Source: Pantoea alhagi
GTDB lineage: Bacteria; Pseudomonadota; Gammaproteobacteria; Enterobacterales; Enterobacteriaceae
NCBI RefSeq assembly: GCF_002101395.1
Contig: NZ_CP019706.1
Span: 3,472,001 to 3,536,000, forward strand
Direction of reading: 5' to 3'
Length of the DNA: 64,000 nucleotides
Shown: positions 17,860-28,047 of the stretch, in pieces
Numbering within the stretch: the stretch's first letter is position 1
How the letters are laid out: each line of letters starts with the position of its first letter
The notes under the pieces: generated by a model
What the model saw: the letters and a program-made list of their open reading frames with translations, nothing else
Database searches by the model: none
Told to the model about the DNA's origin: nothing
Program-made: the position numbers and the translations under genes

Positions 17860-18071
17860 TATACCTTCCCTCTAATTTTCATACTGTTTATCCATACAGT
17901 ATTGCCAAGTGTGCAAATCTCGCAAGCAAAAAATGCAAAATGATATCTATCAATAACCTATGCATCGATAGGTGAATTTATGATATCTAAAACCTTTCAA
18001 AATGATCTGTACCAATAGGTAAAAGCGATCAATAATCATTCATATAACATACAAAAAGCGAAGGAATGGTT

Positions 18072-18746
18072 ATGGAACATAGTTTTTGGGCACAGCCAAT
18101 TCATACTACTGATGGCAAGCTGTTGGGGGTTGAAGTACTGACCAAGTTTGAGCAGCCTGGCCTGTACCAAGTAATTAACCCTAAATACTACATAAAGAGT
18201 TTGTCCACAGAGGCAAAACGGCAACTTCTGATTGATCAGTTGCTCACGATTGCAGAGCACTCACAATGGTTCAGGCATAACAAACAGTTCTGTAATGTTA
18301 ATATCGATAATGATCTTGCAGAACTACTATTGAATGATCCTTGGTTAAAGAACATTGTTATGCAGCTTCCCTTTGTACGTTTAGAAATTTCTGAAGATTT
18401 TAAAGGATTGAATGAAGGTATGAACAATCCAGTACTCAAGGGGCTTGTAGAGAACCTGAATGTACTTTGGCTGGATGATTTAGGTTCAGGGAAAGCTAAC
18501 ATGCAAGCTGTTATTACGCAGGTTTATGAAGTGGTGAAGCTTGATCGTAAGTTCTACAGGCAAGAAGTAGAGAAACCGTACTTTATAGAGATGGTGAGGA
18601 ATATCCGAAAATACTGTGATTGGATTGTGGTAGAAGGAGTAGAATTTATAGAGGAGTTACCCATTCTAAAGCAGGCTGATATCTGGGGAGTTCAAGGTTT
18701 TTTGTATAAATCTGTACCACTCACAAAGATACAAACCTTGATTTGA
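18072..18746 (+). CDS. Stand-alone EAL-domain protein
   Basis: Protein of 224 residues made only of an EAL fold, the cyclic-di-GMP phosphodiesterase domain. Family residues are largely kept: E in GVEVLTKFE (EVL instead of EAL), N in NVNIDN, E in RLEISE, DD in WLDDLGSG, K in VVKLDRKF, E in VVEGVE and Q in VQGFLY. It may therefore be catalytic rather than a degenerate YdiV-type regulator, although the changed signature leaves this open. No sensor or membrane part is present. ATG 18072 is better placed behind AAGGA than ATG 18066. Upstream is a short interrupted palindrome (CCTAT / ATAGG near 17958). The immunity-like gene follows 75 bp downstream. Confidence 0.8.
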   Translation: MEHSFWAQPIHTTDGKLLGVEVLTKFEQPGLYQVINPKYYIKSLSTEAKRQLLIDQLLTIAEHSQWFRHNKQFCNVNIDNDLAELLLNDPWLKNIVMQLPFVRLEISEDFKGLNEGMNNPVLKGLVENLNVLWLDDLGSGKANMQAVITQVYEVVKLDRKFYRQEVEKPYFIEMVRNIRKYCDWIVVEGVEFIEELPILKQADIWGVQGFLYKSVPLTKIQTLI

Positions 18747-18761
18747 CTATCAAGAAAAGTA

Positions 18762-18804
18762 GTGGAAAACTGAAATAGAAAAGTGTTTAATTCCGGTTTT
18801 CCAC
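18762..18804. repeat. Inverted repeat between EAL and immunity-like genes
   Basis: GTGGAAAAC at 18762-18770 pairs perfectly with GTTTTCCAC at 18796-18804 across a 25-base loop. It lies 16 bp after the EAL stop and 18 bp before the next start. It may be an operator or a weak attenuating hairpin; no T-run follows. Confidence 0.5.
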
Positions 18805-18821
18805 ACACAGTTTGAAATTTC

Positions 18822-19187
18822 ATGAATTTAATAACAAAATTAGGATTAATTGCAGTACTAACTTCAACTTGTCATTTTGCAAATGCATTATCTTTAAAAG
18901 GGTATCTTGATGCTAAAAAAGACACCTCTCCTGTTGATCAAAAAGTGATCGCAGATTTATACCTTGGTGCTGTAGCACAGAGTTTAATAGAAAGTAATGC
19001 TGTAGTTTATAATCAGTTAGGAAAAAACCTATTTTGTATGCCAAATCATATTGTATTTGGCTCAGATGAATTAGATGCAGCCATAGAGAAATATATTGGG
19101 CCTAATCCGCTTCCTGAAAATTTATATGATGTAGGAATTGCAGCCGTAGGACTTATAAGCTTGGAACGCATGTATCCATGTCAATAA
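18822..19187 (+). CDS. Rap1a/Tai-like periplasmic immunity protein
   Basis: Exported protein of 121 residues. The signal peptide MNLITKLGLIAVLTSTCHF is followed by ANA-LSLKGYLDA with a normal cleavage site. The mature domain has the spacing typical of Rap1a/Tai proteins: a first cysteine in LFCMPNHIVFG, a helix with YIGPNPLPENL, and a terminal cysteine in RMYPCQ that likely forms a disulphide. Characterised members protect the periplasm against type VI secreted peptidoglycan amidases. Here no effector or secretion gene is adjacent, so the role is inferred. No strong ribosome site precedes the ATG. A terminator follows. Confidence 0.6.
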   Translation: MNLITKLGLIAVLTSTCHFANALSLKGYLDAKKDTSPVDQKVIADLYLGAVAQSLIESNAVVYNQLGKNLFCMPNHIVFGSDELDAAIEKYIGPNPLPENLYDVGIAAVGLISLERMYPCQ

Positions 19188-19190
19188 GAT

Positions 19191-19213
19191 AAGGCCGCTA
19201 TGATAGCGGCCTT
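19191..19213. terminator. Bidirectional terminator
   Basis: Ten-base perfect stem AAGGCCGCTA / TAGCGGCCTT with a three-base loop between the convergent immunity-like gene and the 19217 gene. Confidence 0.8.
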
Positions 19214-19216
19214 TCT

Positions 19217-19621
19217 TCATTTCTTATCTTTAAGCATTTCAAAGATTAGTTTTTTCATTTCTTGAGAGCACTGCTCAACGTATAAGTTCTCATCATCAGT
19301 TTTTATTTCATTAGTACGAGTATCAAGTTCTTTAAGGAATTCCTCACTTTGTACTAAATCAATAACAGACTCTGTGAACTTTTGTTTTTTATTCAAACTA
19401 AAAGATTGGGGTAGTAAATTACCAATTGCTATTGAAGTATAACCCCATTGGGTGGGAGTAATTATCTCAGCAGCTTCTTGCATTGTTTCTTTAACATTTT
19501 TCTTCCTGGAGAAAACAGAAAAAAAGGTTTCTATTATTTTATCAACAATCTTGTTTTGTTTTTCTTCAGGCAGAGTTTTAAAAAGCACGTGAAAAATTCT
19601 TAAGAAAGTCAAGAGATCCAT
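19217..19621 (-). CDS. Hypothetical cytosolic protein
   Basis: About 134 mostly helical, charged residues (MDLLTFLRIFHVLFKTLPEE at the N-terminus, ending KKLIFEMLKDKK), with no membrane segment or known motif. The start is uncertain: ATG 19621 or ATG 19657, neither with a convincing ribosome site. Its AT-rich composition fits the surrounding element. It is convergent with the immunity-like gene and lies downstream of, but probably separate from, the toxin-antitoxin operon, whose terminator stands between. I do not recognise it. Confidence 0.5.
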   Translation of the reverse strand: MDLLTFLRIFHVLFKTLPEEKQNKIVDKIIETFFSVFSRKKNVKETMQEAAEIITPTQWGYTSIAIGNLLPQSFSLNKKQKFTESVIDLVQSEEFLKELDTRTNEIKTDDENLYVEQCSQEMKKLIFEMLKDKK

Positions 19622-19679
19622 GTTTGTTTTCAAGTATGTAAAAAGTGGTGGCATCATACTCTATGAGAGACTAATACGA

Positions 19680-19704
19680 AAAGGCCACCGTGAAGGTGGC
19701 CTTT
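19680..19704 (-). terminator. Terminator of the toxin-antitoxin operon
   Basis: Ten-base perfect stem AAAGGCCACC / GGTGGCCTTT with a five-base loop, just past the antitoxin stop on the minus strand. Confidence 0.75.
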
Positions 19705-19708
19705 CAAT

Positions 19709-20074
19709 TTAGAGTACTAACTGTTCTGGACGGCAATCATAAAGCTTTGCAAGCCGCTCACGAGTCTTTTTCTGTGGCTTACTCTCTGCACGTTCTAACT
19801 GAGAGATAGCACTCTGAGTAGTACCTAATTTTTCTGCTACATCGTACTGACTCAAACCACGATGGATACGCCAGGCGGCCTGAAGGCTCACTTCTTGATC
19901 AATCATGATTCCTACCACTTCATGCGGTACGGTTTCATCATCATCTGGGCTTGCTTCAATAGGTATACTCTCCCATTCGCCTTCAGCGTCTGAGAGAAGC
20001 TTTTCGTATTCTGCTACAGGAAGTACCACAAATTGTGGTTTTCCTGCTTCATCGTATATGTACTGTTTTGACAT
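19709..20074 (-). CDS. Antitoxin with Phd-like N-terminus and XRE helix-turn-helix
   Basis: Protein of 121 residues. The N-terminal part (KQYIYDEAGKPQFVVLPVAE, then YEKLLSD) looks like the Phd/YefM-type segment. An acidic linker follows, then a clear XRE helix-turn-helix (AAWRIHRGLSQYDVAEKLGT, TQSAISQLERAES) ending in KLYDCRPEQL. It should neutralise the RelE/ParE-type toxin encoded just upstream and repress the shared promoter. The gene order, toxin first, is of the HigBA kind. A GC-rich hairpin lies in the 73-bp gap between the two genes. The start is ATG 20074. Confidence 0.88.
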   Translation of the reverse strand: MSKQYIYDEAGKPQFVVLPVAEYEKLLSDAEGEWESIPIEASPDDDETVPHEVVGIMIDQEVSLQAAWRIHRGLSQYDVAEKLGTTQSAISQLERAESKPQKKTRERLAKLYDCRPEQLVL

Positions 20075-20124
20075 AGTTTATCCGGGTATCTATGAGTCGC
20101 GGCAAATGTCATAGGTGCGTAATG

Positions 20125-20145
20125 AAGCGGGGGAAACCCCCGCTT
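20125..20145. repeat. Hairpin in the toxin-antitoxin spacer
   Basis: AAGCGGGGG, three A, then CCCCCGCTT: a nine-base perfect stem between the toxin stop (20148) and the antitoxin start (20074). The minus-strand tail is CATTACG, not a T-run, so it may attenuate or stabilise rather than fully terminate. Confidence 0.7.
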
Positions 20146-20147
20146 AG

Positions 20148-20408
20148 TTAGTAAGTACTCGATGTTCTTCGTGCCACTTCCTTGATTTCAAGTACTACCG
20201 GTTCACCGTATATTAATTCAAAAAGTACTCTGTAGTCTCCAACACGTAACCTGTACTGGTTGTCGCTTGCCTGAAGTTTCTTAATGTCCAAGGTCACTAA
20301 GGGGAAAGCAACTAACTCGCCAACTTTTTGATAAATGGTGTTCTGATAGCGTCTGTCGATCTTGAGAAGGTGCTTAGAAGCACGCTTAGACCAGATCACT
20401 TTAACCAC
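20148..20408 (-). CDS. RelE/ParE-family toxin
   Basis: Basic protein of about 86 residues with the RelE/ParE fold signature: VIWSKRASKHLLKIDRRYQ at the N-terminus, a central VGELVAFPLVTLDIKKL, and the core LRVGDYRVLFELI followed by VLEIKEVARRT. Such toxins cleave mRNA on the ribosome or poison gyrase; the subclass is not decided. I favour the GTG at 20408, six bases behind GAGG, giving MVKVIWSKRA; ATG 20420 is in frame but has no ribosome site. It is co-transcribed with the antitoxin. The promoter region holds an 11-bp inverted repeat. Confidence 0.85.
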   Translation of the reverse strand: MVKVIWSKRASKHLLKIDRRYQNTIYQKVGELVAFPLVTLDIKKLQASDNQYRLRVGDYRVLFELIYGEPVVLEIKEVARRTSSTY

Positions 20409-20445
20409 TACGCACCTCATTTTTAAAGAACATATCCCGCTTGGG

Positions 20446-20477
20446 ATGATTAGATAGTATGATCAATATCTAATCAT
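20446..20477. promoter_or_regulatory. Operator-like inverted repeat of the toxin-antitoxin promoter
   Basis: ATGATTAGATA at 20446-20456 and TATCTAATCAT at 20467-20477 are perfect complements, ten bases apart. A third half-site TCTAATCAT occurs at 20492-20500. It lies about 40 bp upstream of the toxin start, where the XRE antitoxin would be expected to bind. Confidence 0.65.
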
Positions 20478-20663
20478 TGCAAGATCATTTTTCTAATCAT
20501 CTAATGTTGGTTTCTTGCTGGAATTCGAGGGTACAGAGACTTGCAAAGATGCACTTGTAAGATGCGTACATATTGTGATTATGATCAAATAAAATACTAC
20601 ATGTAGTGTTTTTTGAAGCGGAGCGGATATAAAATATTAACTTACATTACTGGAGGGCATCAA

Positions 20664-20885
20664 ATGGGTAAAAACCAGCACGTAGTACCTCATAACGGTG
20701 AGTGGGCAGTAAAAGGGGCAGGTAATACAAAAGCGACCTCAGTACATGGTACACAGCAACAAGCGATTGATGCTGCTCGTGCCATTGCACAAAACCAAGG
20801 TAGCGAATTGCTGATTCATGGACGAGATGGACAAATTCGTGCAAAAGACTCGCACGGCAAAGATCCGTTTCCCCCTAAAGGATAG
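20664..20885 (+). CDS. DUF2188 domain protein
   Basis: Small basic protein of 73 residues: KNQHVVPHNGEWAVKGAGN, then a helix (TQQQAIDAARAIAQNQGSEL) and LLIHGRDGQIRAKDSHGKDP. This is the DUF2188 (YdaT-like) pattern, a short strand-helix-strand protein of unknown function common on plasmids and prophages. The start ATG at 20664 is preceded by GGAGGGCATC. It is a single gene with its own terminator, divergent from the toxin-antitoxin operon. Confidence 0.8.
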   Translation: MGKNQHVVPHNGEWAVKGAGNTKATSVHGTQQQAIDAARAIAQNQGSELLIHGRDGQIRAKDSHGKDPFPPKG

Positions 20886-20900
20886 TCAAAGCAACACATC

Positions 20901-20926
20901 AAAAAGAGCCGACAGGCTCTTTTTTA
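20901..20926 (+). terminator. Terminator of the DUF2188 gene
   Basis: Ten-base stem AAAAAGAGCC / GGCTCTTTTT with a four-base loop and further T. Confidence 0.85.
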
Positions 20927-21314
20927 TTACTTATCAATTGGTTAGGTTAAAAATACAAATGTTCCCATTGATTCTTTTATGCGTCCTTTCGTTTTTAGCA
21001 CAGGTAATGGAAGCGTTATAAAAGGTGTATCAGCTTCCGGAAGATATTCTCTTGGGAGTACAGCAACCCTTATGCCAACCTGACGTATTTTTATCGGGGT
21101 ACACAGATTTGATGGTTACTCTGCTCGAACGAATCACATAGGTTACTTTTAACTGTAGATGGCATTTCAGGAATTTTCTTTAATGCTATTGAATTACACT
21201 AGGAAAGTGTGACCGGTAATAAGCATTGCCCTTGCGGGGCGCGGCCTGTGACGGCTTTGTAAATAAGCGGAGAAAGACTCAGCAAACTGAACCCTTCTTT
21301 CCTTCGAATATGAC
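20927..21314. other. Non-coding remnant before the IS
   Basis: About 390 bp with no supportable gene. A 34-codon frame from ATG 20979 (MRPFVFSTGNGSVIKGVSA onward) has protein-like composition but no ribosome site and ends abruptly; it may be a decayed gene end. Some of this region may be the original upstream DNA of mipA or yeaG. Confidence 0.4.
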
Positions 21315-21322
21315 TGTAGTGG

Positions 21323-22491
<1,169 letters not shown>

Positions 22492-22647
22492 TGGGGCACC
22501 TGTATTGTTCTGAGGCGAGCATATCACCTCTGTTCAGGTGGCCAAATTCAGTAAACCACTACAGACAAAATGTATTAAGATTTAAACCTGTCACGTAATG
22601 ACGTTAGACTACCTCTCTAATTGTTATATTTATGGAAGAAACATATT

Positions 22648-23397
22648 GTGAACCGATTCAAAATTAGCGCGCTTGCTTTGCTGTTGCCTCTTTGCGGTGT
22701 CGCCCAGGCGGAACAAACTTCTCCGCTCACGCTGGGTGCGTCAGTGGCGTATGCGCAGAGTCCCTATAAAGGGGGACAGGATCGCTATTTACCGCTGCCG
22801 GTGATCAACTATGAAAGCGACAGCTTCTGGCTGCGCACACTGCAGGGCGGTTATTATCTGTGGAAAGATCAACAGGATCAGCTTTCTGTTACCCTGGCAG
22901 GCTCGGCACAGCGCTACGATCCGGATGATAACGATCTGGGCGCGATGAAAGGACTTGATGAACGTCACATGACGCTGATGGGCGGCCTGGAATATCGTCA
23001 TATAGCTGAGTGGGGGATTGTGCGGACCAATCTGCTTGGCGATGTACTGGGCAAAAGCGACGGTATCGTCTGGGATTTGACCTACCTTTATCGCTTTGAG
23101 TTCGGCGACTTCAGCGTGGCGCCTGGCATCGGCGCAACCTGGACCAGCGCCAATCAGAATCGTTATTATTATGGCGTTTCCAGCCACGAGTCAGCGCGCA
23201 CCGGCATTCGTCGCTATCAGCCGGATGACAGCTGGAGTCCTTACCTTGAGCTAAGCGCTAACTATCGCCTGACCGAGCGCTGGAATACCAGCGTCTATGC
23301 ACGCTATACGCGACTGGCTGATGAGATTAAAGATAGCCCGATGGTCGACACGGATTCTCAACTGACCACCTGGGCTGGTATTAGCTATAGCTTCTGA
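22648..23397 (+). CDS. mipA: MltA-interacting outer-membrane scaffold MipA
   Basis: Outer-membrane barrel protein of 249 residues; in E. coli it bridges the lytic transglycosylase MltA and PBP1b. The signal peptide (ISALALLLPLCGVAQA) is cut before EQTSPL. Conserved family strings include PVINYESDSFW, GGYYLW, NGIVWD-like DGIVWDLTYLYR, NRYYYGVSSHESARTG and DSWSPYLELSANY, and the protein ends GISYSF with the barrel-type terminal phenylalanine. GTG 22648 behind GGAAG is the best start. The IS ends only 84 bp upstream, so its promoter may be altered. Confidence 0.93.
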   Translation: MNRFKISALALLLPLCGVAQAEQTSPLTLGASVAYAQSPYKGGQDRYLPLPVINYESDSFWLRTLQGGYYLWKDQQDQLSVTLAGSAQRYDPDDNDLGAMKGLDERHMTLMGGLEYRHIAEWGIVRTNLLGDVLGKSDGIVWDLTYLYRFEFGDFSVAPGIGATWTSANQNRYYYGVSSHESARTGIRRYQPDDSWSPYLELSANYRLTERWNTSVYARYTRLADEIKDSPMVDTDSQLTTWAGISYSF

Positions 23398-23473
23398 TTG
23401 AGCAGGCTAAAACAGGGCAGCGGGCGCTCCGTTGCGCCTGTTTGGTGCATGCCCGCGGTGCAAAGGAGGGAGG

Positions 23474-24325
23474 ATGGGCAAAAATATAGCGTTTGCAGCG
23501 GATTTGACGTTGCCAGCCATTGGTCAGGGCACCTGGTATATGGGTGAAAAAACCGAGCTACGTCAGCAGGAAATTGCCGCCTTACAGGCTGGCCTGGAGT
23601 GCGGTTTAACGGTAATCGATACCGCTGAAATGTATGCAGACGGCGGGGCGGAGCAGGTTGTTGGTGAGGCGCTGCAGGGAAGGCGCGATCGTGCCTGGCT
23701 GGTTTCAAAGTTTTACCCGTGGAATGCCGGCGTTGATGATGCAAGGGAAGCCTGTGAGCGCAGCCTGAAGCGCCTGAAGACAGATTATCTTGATCTCTAT
23801 CTGTTGCACTGGCGCGGCAATATCCCGCTGGAAGAGACGATCCGTGCAATGGAGAAACTTCAGCAGCAGGGAAAAATCCGCCGCTGGGGCGTGTCTAATT
23901 TTGACTACGAGGAGATGCAGTCGCTTTGGCAAGAGCCAGGCGGCAGTGCCTGTGCCGCTAACCAGGTGCTATATCATCTTGCCTCACGCGGCATTGAGTT
24001 CGATCTTCTGCCCGCCTGTGGTGAGCGCCAGCTACCCATTATGGCCTATTGTCCGCTGGCTCAGGCAGGGCGTTTGCGCCATGGCCTGATGAGTTCGCCC
24101 GAACTAAACGAAATGGCCGATCGGTTAGGGATTAGCGTAGCGCAACTGCTGCTGGCGTGGGTGATCCGCCATCCGAATGTCATGGCGATCCCCAAAGCCA
24201 GCAGTATCAGCCATGTTCAGGAAAATGCCGCCGCGTTAAGCGTGACGTTAGATGAAACACATTTGAAGCAAATCGATCTGCTGTTTCCGCCGCCGCAAAG
24301 CAAGCAGCCGCTGGATGTGGTATGA
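23474..24325 (+). CDS. yeaE: Aldo/keto reductase YeaE
   Basis: NADPH-dependent oxidoreductase of 283 residues (284 in E. coli), implicated in methylglyoxal reduction. The TIM-barrel catalytic tetrad is visible: D in VIDTAEMYADG with the tyrosine four residues on, K in LVSKFYPWN and H in LYLLHWRG. The C-terminal cofactor motif is IPKASSISHVQEN. The start ATG at 23474 directly follows GGAGGGAGG. It lies between mipA and convergent yeaD, as in E. coli. Confidence 0.94.
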   Translation: MGKNIAFAADLTLPAIGQGTWYMGEKTELRQQEIAALQAGLECGLTVIDTAEMYADGGAEQVVGEALQGRRDRAWLVSKFYPWNAGVDDAREACERSLKRLKTDYLDLYLLHWRGNIPLEETIRAMEKLQQQGKIRRWGVSNFDYEEMQSLWQEPGGSACAANQVLYHLASRGIEFDLLPACGERQLPIMAYCPLAQAGRLRHGLMSSPELNEMADRLGISVAQLLLAWVIRHPNVMAIPKASSISHVQENAAALSVTLDETHLKQIDLLFPPPQSKQPLDVV

Positions 24326-24338
24326 AAATAACGCCATG

Positions 24339-24362
24339 CAGGTCGGGCATTTGCCCGACCTG
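24339..24362. terminator. Hairpin between convergent yeaE and yeaD
   Basis: Eleven-base perfect stem CAGGTCGGGCA / TGCCCGACCTG with a two-base loop. There is no strong T-run on either side. Confidence 0.6.
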
Positions 24363-24397
24363 TAACTGCTGGCACGTTTTTCAGACGAAAAGATAAA

Positions 24398-25276
24398 TTA
24401 GCGCTTTTTACGCAGGCGGAAGGTGGTGGCCAGGCGAGCCGGTTGCTCGGGCGCACTCTTCATTGGCGTATTGATACGTGCTGTTTCTACGCAAACCATG
24501 GTCTGGAAGCCATCGTTCGCCATATCGGCCATGCTGCAGGATAACTCCACGCCCGGATTCCAGGTAACCACATCGCTATGATGATGGTGGTAAACCTCAA
24601 TCACCCGCTGCCCGGATTTATCGTGGATCAGACTACAATCTTCTGGCTGGGTATAAATACGATCGACCTGACCGGCATAGCGCTGTTTGCCATCCGCAGA
24701 GGTTGCCTGTTCGCCGCCTTTCACCTTGTCGATAAAGTGCGTGCCCAGACCGCTGACTTCCACCTCCGCAATATCCGCCACGTTAAAATAGCTGTGCAGG
24801 GCGCAGGTCGCCTGGTATTCACCATGCGCTTCCAGCTCAATTTCGCAATGTTCACCCAGGCGGAAGCGCGCAATTAATGTGAAATCATGCGGCCAGAGCG
24901 CTTTGGTCTGCTCATTACTTTCCAGCACCAGCGTCAGCAGAACGTTGTCGTTATTTTCATCGTGAGCAGAGAGCGTCCAGGGTTGATTACGGGCAAAGCC
25001 GTGTGCCGGTTGGCCTGCCGGTCCAAACCACGGCCAGCAAATCGGTACGCCGCCGCGAATCGCCTTACCTGAGGTAAACGCCGTTTTGTCACTAAGCCAG
25101 ATAACTGGCTTTTCACCGTTTGGCTGCCAGGCAATCAGCTGTGCGCCCTGCAGCGTAACCGCAGCACGCACTTTCGGATGATTAACCACGATAACGGGCA
25201 ATTCGCCAATCTGTCGTTGGCTCAGGTAAGGGGAGATCTGGTTTACCACGGGAAGCGAAAAGATTTTTTCGGTCAT
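24398..25276 (-). CDS. yeaD: Glucose-6-phosphate 1-epimerase (aldose mutarotase) YeaD
   Basis: Cytosolic D-hexose-6-phosphate mutarotase of 292 residues that interconverts the alpha and beta anomers of glucose-6-phosphate. Conserved strings: GAQLIAWQPNGEKPVIWLS, IRGGVPICWPWFGPAG, the catalytic histidine in LHSYFNVADI and the glutamate in VCVETARI. It follows gapA on the same strand across a terminator, as in E. coli. The start MTEKIFSLPVV at 25276 matches the family. Confidence 0.95.
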   Translation of the reverse strand: MTEKIFSLPVVNQISPYLSQRQIGELPVIVVNHPKVRAAVTLQGAQLIAWQPNGEKPVIWLSDKTAFTSGKAIRGGVPICWPWFGPAGQPAHGFARNQPWTLSAHDENNDNVLLTLVLESNEQTKALWPHDFTLIARFRLGEHCEIELEAHGEYQATCALHSYFNVADIAEVEVSGLGTHFIDKVKGGEQATSADGKQRYAGQVDRIYTQPEDCSLIHDKSGQRVIEVYHHHHSDVVTWNPGVELSCSMADMANDGFQTMVCVETARINTPMKSAPEQPARLATTFRLRKKR

Positions 25277-25307
25277 GATGTTACCTTGCTGGAATTCAGA
25301 CGATAAA

Positions 25308-25327
25308 AAAGGGCGACCGTAGTCGCC
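25308..25327 (-). terminator. gapA terminator
   Basis: Seven-base GC-rich stem GGGCGAC / GTCGCCC with a four-base loop, followed on the minus strand by TTTTTTATCG. Confidence 0.85.
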
Positions 25328-25353
25328 CTCTAAGCTTAGTCTGTCACTGTTAC

Positions 25354-26694
<1,341 letters not shown>

Positions 26695-27105
26695 ATGGCT
26701 AAAGAATTGAACGATCGTACGCCTGATAACCAGCTTAGTGAAATGCAACGTTATGTTACCCAACAGCGGGGCACTGAGCCGCCGTTCAGCGGCGCGCTGC
26801 TGCATAATAAATCGGAAGGTATTTATCACTGTCTGGTATGTAACGCACCGTTGTTTTTATCGGAAACCAAATACGATTCTGGTTGCGGCTGGCCCAGCTT
26901 TTATCAGCCTTACAGCGATGATGCGATCCACTATCTGGAAGATAATTCACATGGCATGCAGCGGATTGAAATTCGTTGTGGCAGCTGTGACGCTCATCTT
27001 GGCCACGTCTTTCCCGATGGTCCCCAGCCGAGCGGCGAACGCTACTGCGTAAATTCAGCCTCGCTGAGCTTTAGCGATAATGACGGTAATCAGATTAAAG
27101 GTTAA
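26695..27105 (+). CDS. msrB: Peptide-methionine (R)-S-oxide reductase MsrB
   Basis: Repairs the R-diastereomer of oxidised methionine in proteins. In 136 residues the structural zinc is bound by two CxxC pairs (CLVC at 46-49, CGSC at 95-98), and the nucleophile is C118 in RYCVNSASL. The motifs [11 protein letters not shown] and [15 protein letters not shown] are diagnostic. Three in-frame ATGs lie at 26686, 26689 and 26695; I prefer 26695 (MAKEL), which matches the E. coli N-terminus. It is divergent from gapA and followed immediately by yeaC. Confidence 0.95.
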   Translation: MAKELNDRTPDNQLSEMQRYVTQQRGTEPPFSGALLHNKSEGIYHCLVCNAPLFLSETKYDSGCGWPSFYQPYSDDAIHYLEDNSHGMQRIEIRCGSCDAHLGHVFPDGPQPSGERYCVNSASLSFSDNDGNQIKG

Positions 27106-27109
27106 TACG

Positions 27110-27391
27110 ATGAAATCTGAACTCAAGGCGATAGTCGACGCAATGACCCCTGAGATTTATCAGCGTCTGGCAACGGCAGTAGAAATCGGAAAATGGCCAG
27201 ATGGCGTGGCGCTTACGGAAGAGCAAAAAGAGCACTGTATGCAACTGGTTATGCTGTGGCAGGCGCAGCACAATCATCAGCCGCAGCATATGAGCATCGG
27301 TGCAGGCGGAGAGCTGGTGACCCGTTCGAAACGCGAGCTGAAAGAAGAGTTTGGTATCAGTGACAGCGTCACACGTATCACACTGCAATAA
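27110..27391 (+). CDS. yeaC: DUF1315 family protein YeaC
   Basis: Cytosolic protein of 93 residues and unknown function, conserved next to msrB in enterobacteria. Family strings: MTPEIYQRLATAVEIGKWPD, GVALTEEQKEHCMQLVMLWQ and RELKEEFGIS. It begins four bases after the msrB stop, so the two are one operon. An in-frame ATG at 27080 inside msrB is not supported. Confidence 0.9.
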   Translation: MKSELKAIVDAMTPEIYQRLATAVEIGKWPDGVALTEEQKEHCMQLVMLWQAQHNHQPQHMSIGAGGELVTRSKRELKEEFGISDSVTRITLQ

Positions 27392-27417
27392 TTATCCCGC
27401 CAGCACGGCGGGATAAT
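27391..27417. terminator. Bidirectional terminator between yeaC and pncA
   Basis: Eleven-base perfect stem ATTATCCCGCC / GGCGGGATAAT with a five-base loop, between convergent genes. Confidence 0.75.
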
Positions 27418-27421
27418 GGCC

Positions 27422-28033
27422 TTACTGGCGGATCAGTGCGCCGTTTGCCGCCATATCCGCTAAGGCCTGATGGCTGTCCTGCGGCTGTAAGTTAACGCCG
27501 CGGCAACCTTCAGCAATCACTTCTACCTCATACCCTAACCGCAGCGCATCCAGCACGCTAAATTTCACGCAGTAGTCTGTCGCCAGACCCATCATGACCA
27601 GACGTCTGATGCCCTGCTGACGTAACCAGGCATCGAGCCCGGTCTGGCGGCGATGACCGTTATCAAAAAAGGCGCTGTAACTGTCAATATCAGGCTGCTC
27701 ACCCTTATGAAATATTTTATCGATTAACGTGCGCCTGAGCGCCGGATGAAAATCTGCACCCTGCGTATGTTGAACAGCATGATCGGGCCACCAAATCTGC
27801 GGCAGGCCATTCAGCTCGCCCAGCGTATTGACGGCCTTACCGGAAACCGAAGCAAAACTGCCATGGTTTGCCGGATGCCAGTCCTGCGTGGCAATCACCG
27901 GTTCGCCACGTCGATGAAACGCTTCGGCCAATTGATTAGCGACGGCAATGGTCGCGTCGCCGTCGGCCACCGCCAGTGCGCCGCCCGGACAAAAATCATT
28001 CTGCAAATCGATAAGGATCAACGCCTGGGTCAT
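27422..28033 (-). CDS. pncA: Nicotinamidase PncA
   Basis: Hydrolyses nicotinamide to nicotinic acid in NAD salvage; also the activator of pyrazinamide. In 203 residues the cysteine-hydrolase triad is D9 (ILIDLQNDF), K110 (IFHKG) and C155 (ATDYCVKFS). Metal ligands D51 and H53 lie in QDWHPANH. It follows ansA on the same strand by 14 bp, forming the ansA-pncA operon seen in E. coli. Confidence 0.95.
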   Translation of the reverse strand: MTQALILIDLQNDFCPGGALAVADGDATIAVANQLAEAFHRRGEPVIATQDWHPANHGSFASVSGKAVNTLGELNGLPQIWWPDHAVQHTQGADFHPALRRTLIDKIFHKGEQPDIDSYSAFFDNGHRRQTGLDAWLRQQGIRRLVMMGLATDYCVKFSVLDALRLGYEVEVIAEGCRGVNLQPQDSHQALADMAANGALIRQ

Positions 28034-28047
28034 AACAGAATCCGCTA

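Noticed and set aside
14657..21062. Shared 11-base string TCTTGGGAGTA near 14661 and 21050
   Set aside because: Too short to be meaningful over this distance, and the two lie in different contexts.
20979..21083. Possible 34-codon gene before the IS
   Set aside because: No ribosome site, abrupt end and no recognised family; kept only as a possible decayed fragment.
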